Source: Sipunculus nudus (taxonomy: Eukaryota; Annelida; Sipuncula; Golfingiida; Sipunculidae). Taken from it: DNA of 64,000 nt. The notes under the pieces were generated by a model. The model did not search any database. It was not told where the DNA came from and saw only the letters and a list, made by a program, of their open reading frames with translations. The position numbers and the translations under genes are program-made. The stretch covers positions 12,119,676 to 12,183,675 of the forward strand of contig CM049311.1 of NCBI GenBank assembly GCA_026874595.1, in the 5' to 3' direction. Within the stretch, counting starts at the first letter, position 1. Every line of letters begins with the position of its first letter. Shown here one piece after another: positions 1 to 12,649 of the stretch.

Positions 1-330
1 ATGTGACAACACCAAGATGTCGGTTACCATCATACTTGAAACTGTCAATTACCACAGTATATTATAAAATGTAAAGTGGTTTGACCTTTTACAATATCCT
101 AAAACACATCACGATATGATTGTTTACCACAATATGATGTTAAATTAAAACCAGTAGCGGATCCTTGCCTCCAGCAAGTTGCGCCGCTTAACTTTTGAAG
201 GGTCCAACCATGTAGCTTGCCTGCCAGAACTTTCGTTGGCTACTTGTCATTTAAATCTATTATTTTAATTTAATCATACCATTAGCTGGCAAAGGAGGAC
301 GACTTGAAGTTACCGACAATCAGAGGTGAC
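1..330 (+). repeat. Macro-unit module S3, copy 1
   Basis: This stretch aligns by eye with 4748-5060 and 8390-8700. Shared landmarks are GTCGGTTACCATCAT near position 19, the run around ATGATTGTTTACCACAATATG, and the CCTTGCCTCC segment near 164. The copies are diverged by substitutions and small indels and none keeps a reading frame. It probably starts before the window edge. The function is unknown; it is one module of the decayed array that fills the first 10 kb. Confidence 0.75.
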
Positions 331-1147
331 AAACTTTTGTCAGTTTTTTTCTAAAACTTGTAACTTAATTAGCGTCCAGCGTGCAGATAAGTCTATGCCG
401 TTATTTTTTAATCTTTTTTTTTCACCAAAACGTGATAACTATTATGCCGTTATTTTAATCTCTTTTCACCAAAACGTGATCAACATTATAGCGTTTTATT
501 CCTGTATACCCCCGCAGCACATATTTCGTAAATATGTGCTAAAACGCATTTTGATCTCTCCTATCTTCCTTTAAAGTACTGAACTGTGATGCCCCAAAAT
601 TAACGAAAACACATGATAAACCTTAAGGATTTAAATTGGAAGTCCCCGGGAATGGTTGTTTGAAGTGATTGGGTAATTTCTGTCACTAAGTTCACCAAAA
701 GTATGGCTCCTCGGTGAATTAATCTTGTTTTGTAAGCAGGACCCCGTCTATCTTTAAATCCTGGATACGCCCTGTTATGCTCTCATCGAAAGATCAACGT
801 TGAATCTGTCCTTTTCTTCAGGTTCGTCTGAGGACATATGTGAAATCGATTTCACATCACCCCCCTCGATAGCCTTTACTTAATTTCATTTTACCCCCGG
901 CTGTTCAGATTATCCCTTGCGGATGTAAAATAATGATAAGTATTAATACTCATGATTATAAATCATGATATATTATTTCAATAAACAAATGACCCACGAG
1001 TCATGACGCTAGGCTGAATATGACATACAGGCGATGCATTTATTAATTAGTTATGTTATGGTCTGGTGGAACATATTTGTTAAGTAAACTTGCACAATAG
1101 GTAGACTTATAGTTTCTGGGTGCTGGATCAACGAATATAGAATACAG
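331..1147. other. AT-rich intergenic DNA with a SINE-tail fragment
   Basis: No coding signal is visible. About 635-745 resembles the 3' half of the SINE-like copies near 5490 and 10140, sharing GAAGTGATTGGGTAA and the TTCACCAAAAGTATGG-type segment. Two loosely similar T-rich and CCCCCGG segments occur here (about 865-915) and again near 2440-2500. Confidence 0.4.
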
Positions 1148-2216
1148 TTACCTAATTTCAAGATTAAAAGGAGACTTGCCAAGGACCTCCCTTAATGTCA
1201 TATTAGAACGTTCTAGGAAGACGTTCCTGGATATTATGTTAGAAGTTTCTAGTTCTAACGGATACAATTTGTTCCTTGTCGGACTGTCTGGGTGCTCTGA
1301 TGTATAGGTCATCAGGATCTTGGTTCTGGTTTCCAGGATAATTTGCCCAAAGCATACTTGGATATTGTTAGAAGAATATAGGCCTGACGGATAAAAATTG
1401 AGCTCATCTGATTTTTCTTTACTCAAATCATGTTTTTCATGTCATGGTGTCCTTATTTTTAAAAAAAATGTCCAGAATATCTCCCTGGATATTGCGTCAG
1501 AAAATTCTAGGCCTTATATATATAATTTGAGCCCGTCTGCTTTTCAGGTTCTAGAGTCATGTTCTTTTTCTATAGCTCGCAGAATATAGGTCACGGAAAC
1601 CTTATTTTAAGTGGGCCCTGTATATTACATTAAAAGATTCTAGGCAAAATTGATACAATTCGCGCAACGTATAACTCACTGTGTGCTGAGAATCATGTTT
1701 CCGGCCAGTAGCTCACGGAATATAGGTCATCATGGCCTAATTTCAGGTTTCAATGTGGCTTTGCCACATATGTCTCTTGATGTAACGTTACAATATTCTA
1801 GGGCTTACGAATATAATTTGTTATAATTTGACTTGAAAGGTGCTCAAATCCTTGTTTTAATCCATACTTTGCAGAATAAAGGGAATTTCAGGTTTTCTCA
1901 GAGATTACCCAGGATTTACAAAGTAATTAAGAAGATTCTAGTTTGCTTCTATACAATTTGTGCCCCGTCTGACACATGAGAAGCTAGTTTGACCCATAGT
2001 TCGCAAGATTTTGGTCACCATAACTTACATTCAGTTTTCCAAGTTGATTTGCCTGGGACCTCAATGCATGATTTGAAAGAAGTTTCTGAGTCCAGCGGTT
2101 GCGATTTGTGTCCTGTTAAGGGGCAACCGGATGCCGGGCGGATGGCCGAAAGGACCGACTACGGACAAAGACAGTTCGCTACGGATCAGATGACTAACAG
2201 TCAGCTGAGCAAAAAA
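1148..2216. repeat. Tandem-unit element, family G (units about 135-160 bp)
   Basis: Degenerate tandem units share GAATATAGGTCA, TTCAGGTTTC, a TTAGAAGATTCTAGG-like block and a GGATACAATTTGT block. Anchors at about 1582, 1717 and 1876 give spacings near 135 and 159 bases. The array ends in CAACCGGATGCCGGGCGGA and then CAGTCAGCTGAGC plus A-rich sequence. The same ending closes the copies near 50020 and 52570. This tandem-core plus fixed-tail layout is typical of mollusc nonautonomous elements. Short reading frames here are incidental. Confidence 0.75.
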
Positions 2217-3130
2217 AAAAAAATTGAAAGATACGCAATTTAAGTAATCATTCAGGGAAAATAAATTTCTACAAAATACATATTTTGTTAAATATATAAT
2301 TATTTACTTATACAATAAATTTCTCTTAGCGCACGACACATCACATGGAAGCATAAGCCGTACAAGGATTCAAACTGGTTTAGAAAATCAAGCAGAAATA
2401 AGTAACATGAATTTTATAAACGCTTCGAAGGGGTAGTCTGAAATAGTTTCAATTTACCCCCGGTGGTAATCTGAAACTGTTTTCAGGTTACCCTGGTCAT
2501 TTAAAGCATTGATAATCCATATCACTGCAAGGTGTGATTGACGGAAAAGCATGAAGTGTCATGCTCCTCTCGTTAGACCCTTCCAACTGGTAAAAGATAA
2601 TTCTTATAATGCATGTATTTCCAAAGGAAGAGAGGCCCCGCAGAACAAGGACAATTAAGAAAGAGTGGAAAACGTGCCCGTTTTTGTAATTATTTTACTG
2701 ATAGTCATTTGGGTAATGATTGATTCATTTACCCACGTGTCCTGAGGTTAGATCTCTTACTGTCTCAAATAAATTGAAAATGAAAGAATACACATCATGC
2801 AGTAATAAGAAGGACGTGATAATGACAAAGTTTCCTTTTTTCGAGAATGTGTTGCTATACTTATTTTCACCTTTCCGACGGAGGTCGTTTCTATTAAATA
2901 TGAACCTTTTCTAGTCTGGCTTCTTGTCTCAGCTGTCAAACTTTAACACAAAAAATGGTTACATTTCAAGAAAAACGCCTGTTTGCATTTCAAGTACGCA
3001 CTCTTATAAATTATTTTACAAAATATTAATTGTTATTTCTTAATTCATGTTCATGTAAAATATCATGAAACAATTCTTACCAACATGTTAACGGACTACT
3101 TTACCCTCTTCACGACATTTTCATTTGATG
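2217..3130. other. AT-rich DNA, no recognised feature
   Basis: I see no coding exon, RNA gene or clear element boundary. Short reading frames overlap on both strands without a coding signature. Confidence 0.4.
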
Positions 3131-4300
3131 TATTGTGAAACCCCAGTGCAATGTGGGCGGCTGAATTAGACGCCCATAAACCCGACCGAGCAGAGTCATT
3201 TCTTCTGAGTCGAATTCTGCGCAATGTGATAATTTCTCGAAAGAAGATTAGTGTCTGGAATAGGAGAAAACGTTATGTTAATCAATGTTGCATGCGGAGT
3301 CAAATACGTCCATGTGCCGTTCTCAAAGTAGCACAGATTCAAACCTAAAAAAAAAAATAAAAAAAAAGGCCTGGATGAAGTGTTATTTTTTACTGATATG
3401 ATTTGGTGCGTTAAAATTTTCCAATTGTATAGGAAACAGTAACCAAGCTGCTTGTAAGTTAAAATTGTCTCTGACGTTCCTTTTCTATGTGAAAAAAAAA
3501 ATCGGCAGCAGCTCCGGTGATATGAGATATCACCGACAGTAACCCTTCGGGACCCACATGGCAGGACGTCACAGGGGTTCCTAAAACAGTCTGATACGCC
3601 GGGATTGTATATGATTACCCAAGCAGTTTAAAGAAATATATTCTGTTCCACAGGCGAATAGGTCTTTATTACTCTTTCATTAATATCCTTCTATCCGAGA
3701 TATCCAAGAATAGTTAACAGATGCATAGAAAAATACTAAAAATTGAGGATGCAAAATAACATGAGGAAGGGCAATCTATTCAGATTGTTGACATAACAAT
3801 ACAATAATAATATTAAGTAACCTTAAAAATAAATCATATAGGTTGTAAGACCTATTTGTACTTAATCGAGTACCATGTGTCGCCTCTAGCCACTCGTGCC
3901 TTTAAAAGCCAAAATGTATCCGGCTTAAGGCATAGCTGGATGTTCCCCTGAAGGAGACGTGTTATGTTCAGTTGATCAAATTAAGCTCATGGCAAAAGAA
4001 GATTAATGTTCACATCCGTGTGAGGAGTTATTAATTTGTCGTTGCTCCCAAATATTAGTGACAAAACAACATGCTATATAGCTGGGACGCCGTCTATGTG
4101 TCAAAACATGGTAGTTTGAGGCTGGAGTCGTATAGAGGTATACATGCGTATTAGGGACATTGAAAAAGTTATAATTAAATTACATATTCCTCAATTTAGA
4201 GTCATCTTTATCTGCCTTTCAAACACTGCCAAACTTCTTGCCAATCATCACACTCTTCTGTTATGCAGTCCGTTAAAAATTATATAGATTGAAGATGGAC
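3131..4300 (+). repeat. Macro-unit modules P + S1/S2, copy 1
   Basis: Diagnostic segments, in order, are GCCCATAAACCCGACC (P), GGCAGCAGCTCCGG, CACATGGCAGGACGTC, ACAGTCTGATAC and GTATCCGGCTTAAGGC (S2). The same order occurs at 7061-8270, 9285-9995 (partial), 10785-11640 and 33420-34760. There is no conserved reading frame, so these are noncoding repeats or very old gene remnants. The adjoining 4301-4582 holds nothing I recognise. Confidence 0.75.
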
Positions 4301-4580
4301 ACGTCTAAAAAGGTCAGGCCCTGATAAAACAAAGTAAGAAGTTGTTCGGCCTTCGATGTCTACAAAAACAACGTTACTAAAGAGACTGTCTAGGCAGAAA
4401 CGGCTCCCAAGGATAACACTGTACTGAAAATAACATAAAAAAGGCAGCTGTGTTTTCTGACCTTAGTTCTCACGCTAAAATCCAAACATGACACTCCATA
4501 ATAAATTATAAAAAACAATTATCAGGTTACACTCCCAACTTAAACATAAATGCAATACAATTTCTAAGTCAGAATTCTCC

Positions 4581-4582
<2 letters not shown>

Positions 4583-4645
<63 letters not shown>
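4583..4645. repeat. (TA)n microsatellite
   Basis: Uninterrupted TA dinucleotide run. Confidence 0.97.
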
Positions 4646-4647
<2 letters not shown>

Positions 4648-4747
4648 CATCGATTTTTCCTTTTGACTATCCGATCGATTCTCCCAAGCCTAGATGATGA
4701 TCCCACAAACACCACTAGTCATACATGAAACGTGACCGAATAAGATT

Positions 4748-5230
4748 ACGTTAACATGTCGGTTTCCATTATACTTGAAAGGTGAAACTGTCAATTACCA
4801 AAGGACATTATAAAATTTAAAACGATTTAACTTTTAACAGTATCAAAAAGACACCAAGAAATGATCCTTCACCACGATATGATGTGTAAATACAACCAAT
4901 ATCGGACCCTCGCCTCCTGTCAGTTCCATCTTTATCTTTTTAAGTGGCCCACCAGGTTGCTTGCCTGCCCATGCTGTCGTTGGCTACTTCAAATATATGC
5001 GATCAGACAAATGGAGATGACTCAGAATTCAGAGGTGAAAAACTTTTGTCAATTGTTTCTGAAATATCGAATTTTAAAAAAAGCCTCCATCTTTATTTGT
5101 AACCCTGTCGGCTTTTTTTTTTCATTTCTTTTCAACAACATGTCATCATTATACAGCATTTCTATTCTTATGCTGACTCGCTTGGATTTGGCTTCTTATA
5201 CATTCATATTGTACACAAATTGAAAGTGGA
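4748..5230 (+). repeat. Macro-unit module S3, copy 2
   Basis: This matches positions 1-330 and 8390-8880 in segment order, from ACATGTCGGTTTCCATTAT through the CCTCGCCTCCTGTCAGTTCC region. A 120-codon frame crossing it is not kept in the other copies and has no recognisable domain, so it is not called as a gene. Confidence 0.75.
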
Positions 5231-5294
5231 GTACCAATAACCTCCTCAGCAATAAAATGTCAAAAAGTTAATCTTCACACACTACACATTTAGT

Positions 5295-5296
<2 letters not shown>

Positions 5297-5333
<37 letters not shown>
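5297..5333. repeat. (CT)n microsatellite
   Basis: Uninterrupted CT run directly upstream of a tRNA-like SINE head. Confidence 0.95.
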
Positions 5334-5335
<2 letters not shown>

Positions 5336-5339
5336 CACA

Positions 5340-5530
5340 CATACTTGGTTTTCTAGTGAAGCGGTTTGAACGCGGGACATGTGCTCCATCGACATGGGTT
5401 CGAATTCGGGATGGGCCCAATATTTTCCCCGTAGTAAAATGCTCATGTAACATGAGGGCACTCGTCGATATGAAGCCTGAATTTGGGTCCCGGGAAGGGT
5501 GGTTTGAAGTTTTTTTTTCAAATAAATTAT
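5340..5530 (+). mobile_element. tRNA-derived SINE, copy with both promoter boxes
   Basis: TAGTGAAGCGG (5354-5364) fits the polymerase III A box, and GGTTCGAATTC (5397-5407) fits the B box about 33 bases further on, as in a tRNA-derived head. The tail after the B box recurs at about 10084-10215 and 635-745. The (CT)n tract sits just before the head. The family is not assigned. Confidence 0.55.
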
Positions 5531-7060
5531 TTTGATGTTCTGTGCCAATTTAACTGTCATAACCATATTTTTACAAATTCGGTGTTTGTTTATGCGCTTG
5601 ACATTTTGGGGTATGTCAAGAACAAATGCCACTCTATCCACTATAAATTCCTAAATCATATGCTGCTATTCCTCCACTTTTAAAGACATAAAAGACAAAT
5701 TTGTCATATTCTCTGTAAAAACTTAAATCATCAACTGCTATTCCACACTTTTGTCGAGATCTGTGTCTGTTCTGGTGAATTAACAAAAGTAAACCAATGG
5801 CTAATTTGCTATAAACAATACATATTTGCGAAATATAATAAAAAATAAGTACAAATAAGTCCTTAATATTAAATAAACTCATATATGTATATATGTGTGT
5901 GTGTGAATATTTATTTCATGTATGTTAATTATACCAAATAATAAAAATAATACTTACATAACTCTTTTTATGTCATGATACAATGTTCTACGCCAATCTC
6001 TAACACCTATTTTCTAATGTCAATATTTTTAAAGATTCGACAATGATGTGAAGTTCATTAATATCATAAGGTTAGAAAAGGCACATGCACAAGTGATTAC
6101 ACAGAAAATGTCTATAGTTCCCGCAAACAGGTCTAGATTTCGTTCAACATCTGCTAATTTTCTAGAAAGGTCAAAACCGATGGACTAATTTATTTTCCTT
6201 CCTCTTTCAGACGTCCCCTTAACAGGCTGCAGTTTCGTTAAACGTTTACTGTCACGTCTGATTGATCATCGTTGTCAGTTTTATTTGTCAACGTGTGACA
6301 ACGTTGTTGATTAACTGCAAATCAGCTGTGAGCAATTAAGTGTTGAAGCTGTTTGCCCCTGCCACACGCTTCAAGACTAAATTTATCCAGGAGATGTTCA
6401 CCCAATTAAGTTGTCCAACAGCTGGCTTTTGATGTTCATTAGCTCTGTTGGCAATCTATTATTGTGCTGACAAAGCATTTATTTCCAGTCATTTGAAATC
6501 AGCAATACTTTTGAATTTTTAATATATTTATCTTTCATAATGTTAAAGATTAAGAAAGCAGATCTTGTAAGTGCACCGGCGTTGTCTCACGTCTCAATAT
6601 GTGGTACATAATAACGTTACACTCTTGGTTAACAATTTTTCAATATTTTTTTCCTCTGCGTGTGAATGATTTAAAGAAAATATTTTAAGATGAACATGCA
6701 AACCTTTGTGCCTCAGAACATATGTAAATTCAATTCCTTTGCATTCACACACATAAATAAAACATGATTAAAATGAAAATAAGTTAACCTTAACATAATT
6801 ATCTAGATGTGCAAGCAGAAACAGGTATTTCCAAATATCAGACCAATAGTGTTTTATGATGTTGCAATGACCTTAAGATTACTACCCCCCCCCCCACCCC
6901 ACCCGGCGCAAGCCCCCGCAAACTAGCATAAATATTACGACTCTCAGCCGCAAAAAAAATAAAGAGATGAAAACAGAAGAAGACGAAATATAAATATATG
7001 ATTGTACCCACTCAGGCGGACGTAGGCACCCAACGTTTACGTAATTAGTATTGAAACAAT
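5531..7060 (+). repeat. Macro-unit module U1, copy 1
   Basis: This aligns with 12650-14110, 32375-33420 and 35766-37210. Landmarks are TGTGCCAATTTAACTGTCAT (5542), GTTCCCGCAAACAGGTCTAG (6118), GACTAATTTATT, CGTTAAACGTTTACTGTCAC, AACTGCAAATCAGCTGTGAG (6317) and a poly(C) run at 6885-6895. A poly(C) or C-rich run is present at the same place in every copy. No conserved reading frame is seen. Confidence 0.8.
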
Positions 7061-8270
7061 CCTCTATAACATATTTAAATGGACAACATTATCCATACTA
7101 TATGGAAGCCCTTATGCGTTGTAAGTGGTTGATTTAATTCGTATTCTTGTGACTCAAATTTGATGTTGTGCAGTGTATTAAATTCTCACAAGGAGACTTG
7201 AATTCTCCAACTGAAGAAACGTTATTATCAATAAAGCTTGTAGAAACTAGTAATCCCTTGTAGTGTTCTAAAAAAGCAGCAGCTAAAACCGTGTGAAAAT
7301 GATATAAAATAATTAAAATTTCCTGAATATTTGTTACTGATAGGATTTGATGTCAATTATATATATGCAGCAGACACAAAGTGCTTTAAGTTAAAATAGT
7401 CTCTGACGTTCGTCTTCTATGTGCAAAAAAAAACTTCGGCAGCAGCTCCGGTTATATGGGATATCACAGGCAGTAAGCCTTCGGGGCATACATCAGAGGG
7501 CTTCTGCCTTATACTGTCTGATACTGATCCTATGCCAGCATTGTATATGATTATACGAACAGCTTAAATAAAGATATTCTGTCCCTAAGCAAACAGGCTT
7601 TTATTACCCTTACATAAATATCCTTCCTTTCAAGTCTGAATTTCTTGAAAGCAGTGATTTAATGATAGATTGTTTGTCCCCACAGCAGGGAAATTCCCAC
7701 AATGACGGGACCATGGAACAAAAAAAAGTCATCAGGCAGAGAATGAAAATTAGACCCCACGTTCCTGGCATGGTTCACAAACGCATAGAAAAATACTGAA
7801 AATTTGGTTGTAAAATTACCTGAGGAAGGACAATATTTTCCGATTCTTTACATCAAAATACAATAATTCTTTTAAGTATCCATAAAAATAAATATTATAC
7901 GTTGTAAGACCTATTTGTACTCAATCGTGTTTCATGTATTGCCTCTGGCCACTGTTTACTTTAAAATCCCAAATGTATCCGGCTTAAGGCGTTGCAAGAT
8001 GTTCCCCTGCAGGTGACGTGTTAGTTCAGTTGATCAAATTTAGCTCATGCGACAAGAAGATTAATGTCGACACGCGTGTGAGGAATTATTAACTGTCGCT
8101 GTTCCTAAGTATTTGTGACAAGGCAACATGCTATATAGCGGGAACGCCGTCTGTGTATTTTAAAATGGTAGTTTGAGGCTGGAGTCGTATAGAAGTATAA
8201 AAGGACATGAAATAAAGATACATTAAAATTACGTATGCCTCAAATGATGATGCACATGTGATATGTATAT
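7061..8270 (+). repeat. Macro-unit modules P + S1/S2, copy 2
   Basis: This follows U1 directly, as in the 32-34 kb copy. Landmarks are TCTCACAAGGAGACTTGAAT (7185), CGGCAGCAGCTCCGG (7437), ACTGTCTGATACTGATCC (7515) and GTATCCGGCTTAAGGCG (7975). No coding signal is seen. Confidence 0.75.
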
Positions 8271-8389
8271 ATGTTTATATATGTATATATTTCACATTGA
8301 TTGTTCCTTGAACTATCCGAGCGATTCCTTCCAGCCCAGGTAATGATCCCATAAACACTGTTGAGCACATCTAAAACGCGACCGAATAT

Positions 8390-8900
8390 GACTTAACCAA
8401 GATGTCGATTACCATCATAATGAAAACTGAAAATTACCAATGGATTTACAAAAAGTGGTTTGAACTTTTATTATTTCACAAAAGACACCATGATATGATT
8501 ATTTCCCACAATAGGATGTTTAATCAAAACCAGTAGCGGGCCCTTGCCTCCTGTGAGTTGCACATGTAGCTTTTTACAGTGGCCCACCACGCTGCTTGCT
8601 TGGCTATGGTATCGTCGGCTACATCTTTTTCAAATATATGATTTTAGTTTAATCATGCTATTATCTTGTAAGAGGACGTCAGAGGTGACAACTTTAGTCA
8701 GTTTTTCTGAAACTTGGAACTTAAAAATAGCCTCCAGCTTGCACATTTTGTTTCTAACTCTCTGCCGTTATTGAAAAATTAAAGCCTTTTTATTCCCACA
8801 TACCCCCTCGCACATATTTCGAATATATGTGCTTAAACGCATTTTGACCCCTCCCATCTCAACGGAAAAGTACTGAAATGTACAATAAAATGTCCTAAAA
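8390..8900 (+). repeat. Macro-unit module S3, copy 3
   Basis: Landmarks are CCAAGATGTCGATTACCATC, CACCATGATATGATTATT and GGGCCCTTGCCTCCTGTGAG. It is closest to the copy at position 1. It ends near a (TA)n tract. Confidence 0.75.
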
Positions 8901-8946
8901 TAAATTAACACACATCATATACCTTGAGTATTCTATCTCCGTCAAC

Positions 8947-8948
<2 letters not shown>

Positions 8949-8995
<47 letters not shown>
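8949..8995. repeat. (TA)n microsatellite
   Basis: Uninterrupted TA run. Confidence 0.97.
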
Positions 8996-8997
<2 letters not shown>

Positions 8998-9000
<3 letters not shown>

Positions 9001-9240
9001 GAAAATTACCGATTGTGCTGTGGCAGCCATACTGGAATTTCGACAGGTCCGTAATTCGAAAGATGTGGAGCCCTCATAAGCACCATTCGCCTTGTGAAAA
9101 AGAAGAGATCAAGCATATTCTTGTCGAGATACTACGTGCGACAGAAAATCACCGATTGTGCTGTGGCGCACATGTTGGAATTCGGACAGGTCTGGTATTC
9201 AAATGGTCAGGAGCACTCATAAGTACCTCTTAATTTTGAA
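8998..9240 (+). repeat. Tandem-unit element, family D, two units
   Basis: Two tandem units of about 142 bases each start with a motif like AAATTACCGATTGTGCTGTGG (about 9003 and 9145) followed by GGAATTCGGACAGGTC-like sequence. The same unit recurs three times at 21240-21660. A 79-codon frame here follows the repeat and is not a gene. Confidence 0.7.
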
Positions 9241-9995
9241 AAGATCAAGCATGTTGTTTTTGAGATTTTGCGTGGGAAAGAAAGCGTCCGATTTGATTTG
9301 GTTCGTTCAGATATAGCAAAGTGTATATGCAGCGGACACCAGGCTGTTCTTTAAGCTGAAATTGTTTCTGACGTACCTCAACTGTGTGAAAAGCTGCGGC
9401 AGCATCCCAGGTTATATTGGATATCGCTAGCAGTTACCCGTCGAGGCCTACATGACAGGACATCAGAGGGGTTCCCAAAATAATATAATATTGTTCATAT
9501 CTCAGGATTCTATAGGATTAAACAAGCAGCTAAAAGAAAGATATTCTGTCCCTTAGGCGAACAGTGTTTTTTATTACTCTTCCATAAATAACCGTCTTTC
9601 GAAGTTGAAATTTCTTGGAAGCAGTGATGCAATGTCCCCAGCGGAGGGAGAATTCCCACTATGATGGGACCATGTGACTAAAATATCTTCAGACGTTCAC
9701 ATCAGTCAGAGAATGACAATTCTACTCCTTGGTAAACCATGAACCTCCCTGGCATAGACAATAACTGCATAGAAAAAAAACCCGGAAAATGGAGGATGTA
9801 AAATTTCTTGAACAAAAGCAATCGATTCGAATTGTTTACTAAACAATACAATAGTAATACTAAAATTGCCTAAAAAATAATTATTTAAGTTTTGAGCCTA
9901 TTTTACTTAACCGTGTACGGTGCATCGACTCTGGCAGCAATGAAAAGAAGCAATTCATGTGTCCTGCTTACGGCGTAGCTGTATGTTCTCTTTTT
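9241..9995 (+). repeat. Macro-unit modules S1/S2, copy 3 (partial)
   Basis: Landmarks are GCGGCAGCATCCCAGG (9396), ACATGACAGGACATCAGAGG, CGAACAGTGTTTTTTATTAC and CCTGCTTACGGCGTAGCTG (9963). It is more diverged than the copies at 7.4 and 10.8 kb. Confidence 0.65.
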
Positions 9996-10009
9996 AGTAT
10001 TCCTCTTTC

Positions 10010-10225
10010 TCTGTATCTCACTCTGTCTCTCTCTCCACCCACAAAAACACACCAACATTTTTAGCGAAGGGTTCGAATTCGGGGTCTTCCCAATATTCTC
10101 CTATGAGCAAAAGATTAACGTAATATAAGAGTACTTGTAATTGGTGTAAAGTGATTGGGTAAATACCATCACCTTGATCACCAGAGTTTGATTCCATAGT
10201 AAATAAATCTTGTTCTGACATGAGA
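10010..10225 (+). mobile_element. tRNA-derived SINE copy, head internally deleted
   Basis: A CT-rich leader is followed by TTTTAGCGAAGG and then directly by GGTTCGAATTCGGGG (from about 10070). The A-box-to-B-box spacer seen in the copy at 5340 is missing. The tail with AAAGTGATTGGGTAA and a CACCAGAGTTTG-like segment matches the 5.4-kb copy and the 0.6-kb fragment. It should not be transcribable by polymerase III in this state. Confidence 0.5.
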
Positions 10226-10784
10226 ATGCTCTTAAAACGCGGGGTGTTACGGTGTGCGTATATAAATGAACCGAGGAAAATGTTCTCTTAACAATATATA
10301 AATGTATTTATTTAAATATGTATATTAACTAGCATAATTATGTGTATACATGCTAAATAGCAGTACATAGTATGAAGTCTCACCCCGTCCCCCGTTGAAT
10401 TGTTACATGCCCCGTCCAACTTCAAAAGCTTAATTCGACAATGTAATGCTCTCTTCAACAGGTCTTATACTTTTCTTCACTGTATTACGTTTGGACTCTG
10501 GCATGTGTTTGTTATCGGCACAAAGGCATCGTACACCTACACTTGCAAATACCTGTGTAACATTCATTTCACACATACGCGTTGTTTTAACGAGAAAAAA
10601 AATGTTTGTTAACTTTTGTCTTGACATCTCATGTTATGTCTAGACGCTTCTCATATGTAATTATATGAACATATAGCTTACTACTACAGTCTAATATTGC
10701 CAAAGGACATCCTGACATAGAACGTGATATTTCCCGTCTACGTCTTATGATTAATATCATAACGCAAAATAAATAAGAAAGATG
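10226..10784. other. AT-rich DNA, no recognised feature
   Basis: Several overlapping short frames on both strands around 10400-10643 are mutual shadows and show no domain. No element boundary is identified. Confidence 0.35.
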
Positions 10785-11640
10785 CTTCGACAGTATTTCC
10801 TAGTATATGGGATATCTCCGGCAGTAACTCATTGAGATCCACATGGCGGGACACCAGAGGAGTTCCGAAAACAGTCTGATACTGTTCCTATGCCAGCATT
10901 GTATAGGAATTTACAAGCAGCTTGAAGAAAGATACTCTGTTCCTCAGGCGAACAGGTTTTTAATACCCTGCCATAAATATCTTTCCTTCCAAGTTTGAAT
11001 TTCTTTGAAGCAGTGATATAATGATAGATTCTCTGTCTCCGGGGCAGAATCCCAACAATGATGGGACCATGGAACAAAAGTAATCAGTCAAAGAACGATA
11101 ATTAGACTTGTTGGTAAACTCAAACATTCCCGGCAAGGTTAAGAAAAGCATAGAAAATATTGAAAATTGAGGATGTAAGATTGCCTGAAAAAAGGCAATC
11201 TATTCCGATTGTTCACATTACAATGATAATACTTAAGTAACCTTAAAAATAAATCATATACATTGTAAGCGTATTTTACTTAACCGTGTACCATGTATCT
11301 CCTCTGGCCACTGTTGTTTTCATAAGCTGCACTAAAAAGATGCAAAATGTATCCGGCTTAAGGCGTAGCTGGATGTTTTCCTGCATGCGACGCTTAATGT
11401 TCAGTTAAGCAAATTTAGCTCAGGGCACGAGGAAATTGATGTCGACACGCATGTAAGGAATTATTAATTGTTCTGTGTCTCAAAACATGGTAGTTTGAGG
11501 CTGGGCTCGTATTTTAGTATAAATGCGGATTAGGAACATTGAACAAATTTATATTTAAATTACGTATTCCTCTAATGATAGTCATCTTCATCTGCCTTTC
11601 GAATGCGGCAAAGTATATCTTTAAAGTCACTCTGACCTAA
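10785..11640 (+). repeat. Macro-unit modules S1/S2, copy 4
   Basis: Landmarks are GGGATATCTCCGGCAGTAAC, ACAGTCTGATACTGTTCC and GTATCCGGCTTAAGGCGTAG (11349). It lies inside the left copy of the segmental duplication. Confidence 0.8.
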
Positions 11641-11680
11641 CTCTACCTACTTTGTATATATACGTATATACACACATGTA

Positions 11681-11689
11681 GTATATATA

Positions 11690-11725
<36 letters not shown>

Positions 11726-11747
11726 CATACGTATATACACACATGTA

Positions 11748-11780
<33 letters not shown>

Positions 11781-11799
11781 TATATATATATATATATAT
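11681..11799. repeat. Two (TA)n arrays around a duplicated spacer
   Basis: TA runs at about 11681-11722 and 11748-11799 are separated by a second copy of the GTATATACACACATGTAGTA segment that also precedes the first run (about 11665). The right duplication copy (34816-34874) has a single run, so the local duplication arose in this copy or was lost in the other. Confidence 0.85.
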
Positions 11800-12649
11800 T
11801 GTCACCCCCATAAAGGTATCATCAACCAGGTTCTTTTATATGGTAAACCAAACCGTCTGAAACTCATACATACATACACTTCAAAAGATGATTAAGACAG
11901 AAGTTTACAAAACAAATCAATATATGAAAAAATAACTTACATTTCTCAGGAGAGGCGCTCCTTACATAACCACTGATGATCACATGCGTCCAATAAGAAG
12001 TACAAAATCACCAATTCCGTCATGTTAACATGAATATTTACAGGGGAGTTCTTTGGTGTATGCTCTCCTCAAAATATTTGGCAAGCATATCAGATGTCGT
12101 GAAGTATATACATAATGTTTCTATTTAAGTATGGTGTTGAAAGAGGTAGTCGTTCTTTGAGCGCCATGGATTCACCTACATTTCGGAATTCAGAGAAAAC
12201 AAGGTTGTTTGGATCGTGACACACTTTTGCTTCATTAAAATTATGAGGGATGCGGTCCTGATGTTCTTAAACAATTAAAAAAAACACGACGTAAAAATGC
12301 CGGAAACCTAGCCTGTAATTGAACATACTATTAACATTCTATGACTTGGTTTATCGCAACAGGTAGGGTATTTGAATATATTTAACTGTAATTCAAATAA
12401 AATTAATAAAGAAGAATTTTTATTTTGTTTCCGCATTTAAAAATGAAATGTTAAAATATCAAACCCCTTACTGTGCGGGAACTAATAAACTTTGCTTTTT
12501 TCATATATACAACATTAGCAAGTTGCTTCATTAGTCTCTATTAAAGAGGCGTTTATTTTGCAATGAAAGAACATCATCATGAATGTCCTGTGCTCTATGC
12601 CTACACCTGAATAATAAGAGAGGAATATAGCACTTGATTCAATCAATCA

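Noticed and set aside
1148-2216. A possible CRISPR-like array from regular repeats
   Set aside because: Units are contiguous diverged tandem repeats without unique spacers, in a eukaryotic repeat context.
5268-5641. Frames with Arg-Glu runs
   Set aside because: The run is the antisense of the (CT)n tract and the rest is SINE sequence.
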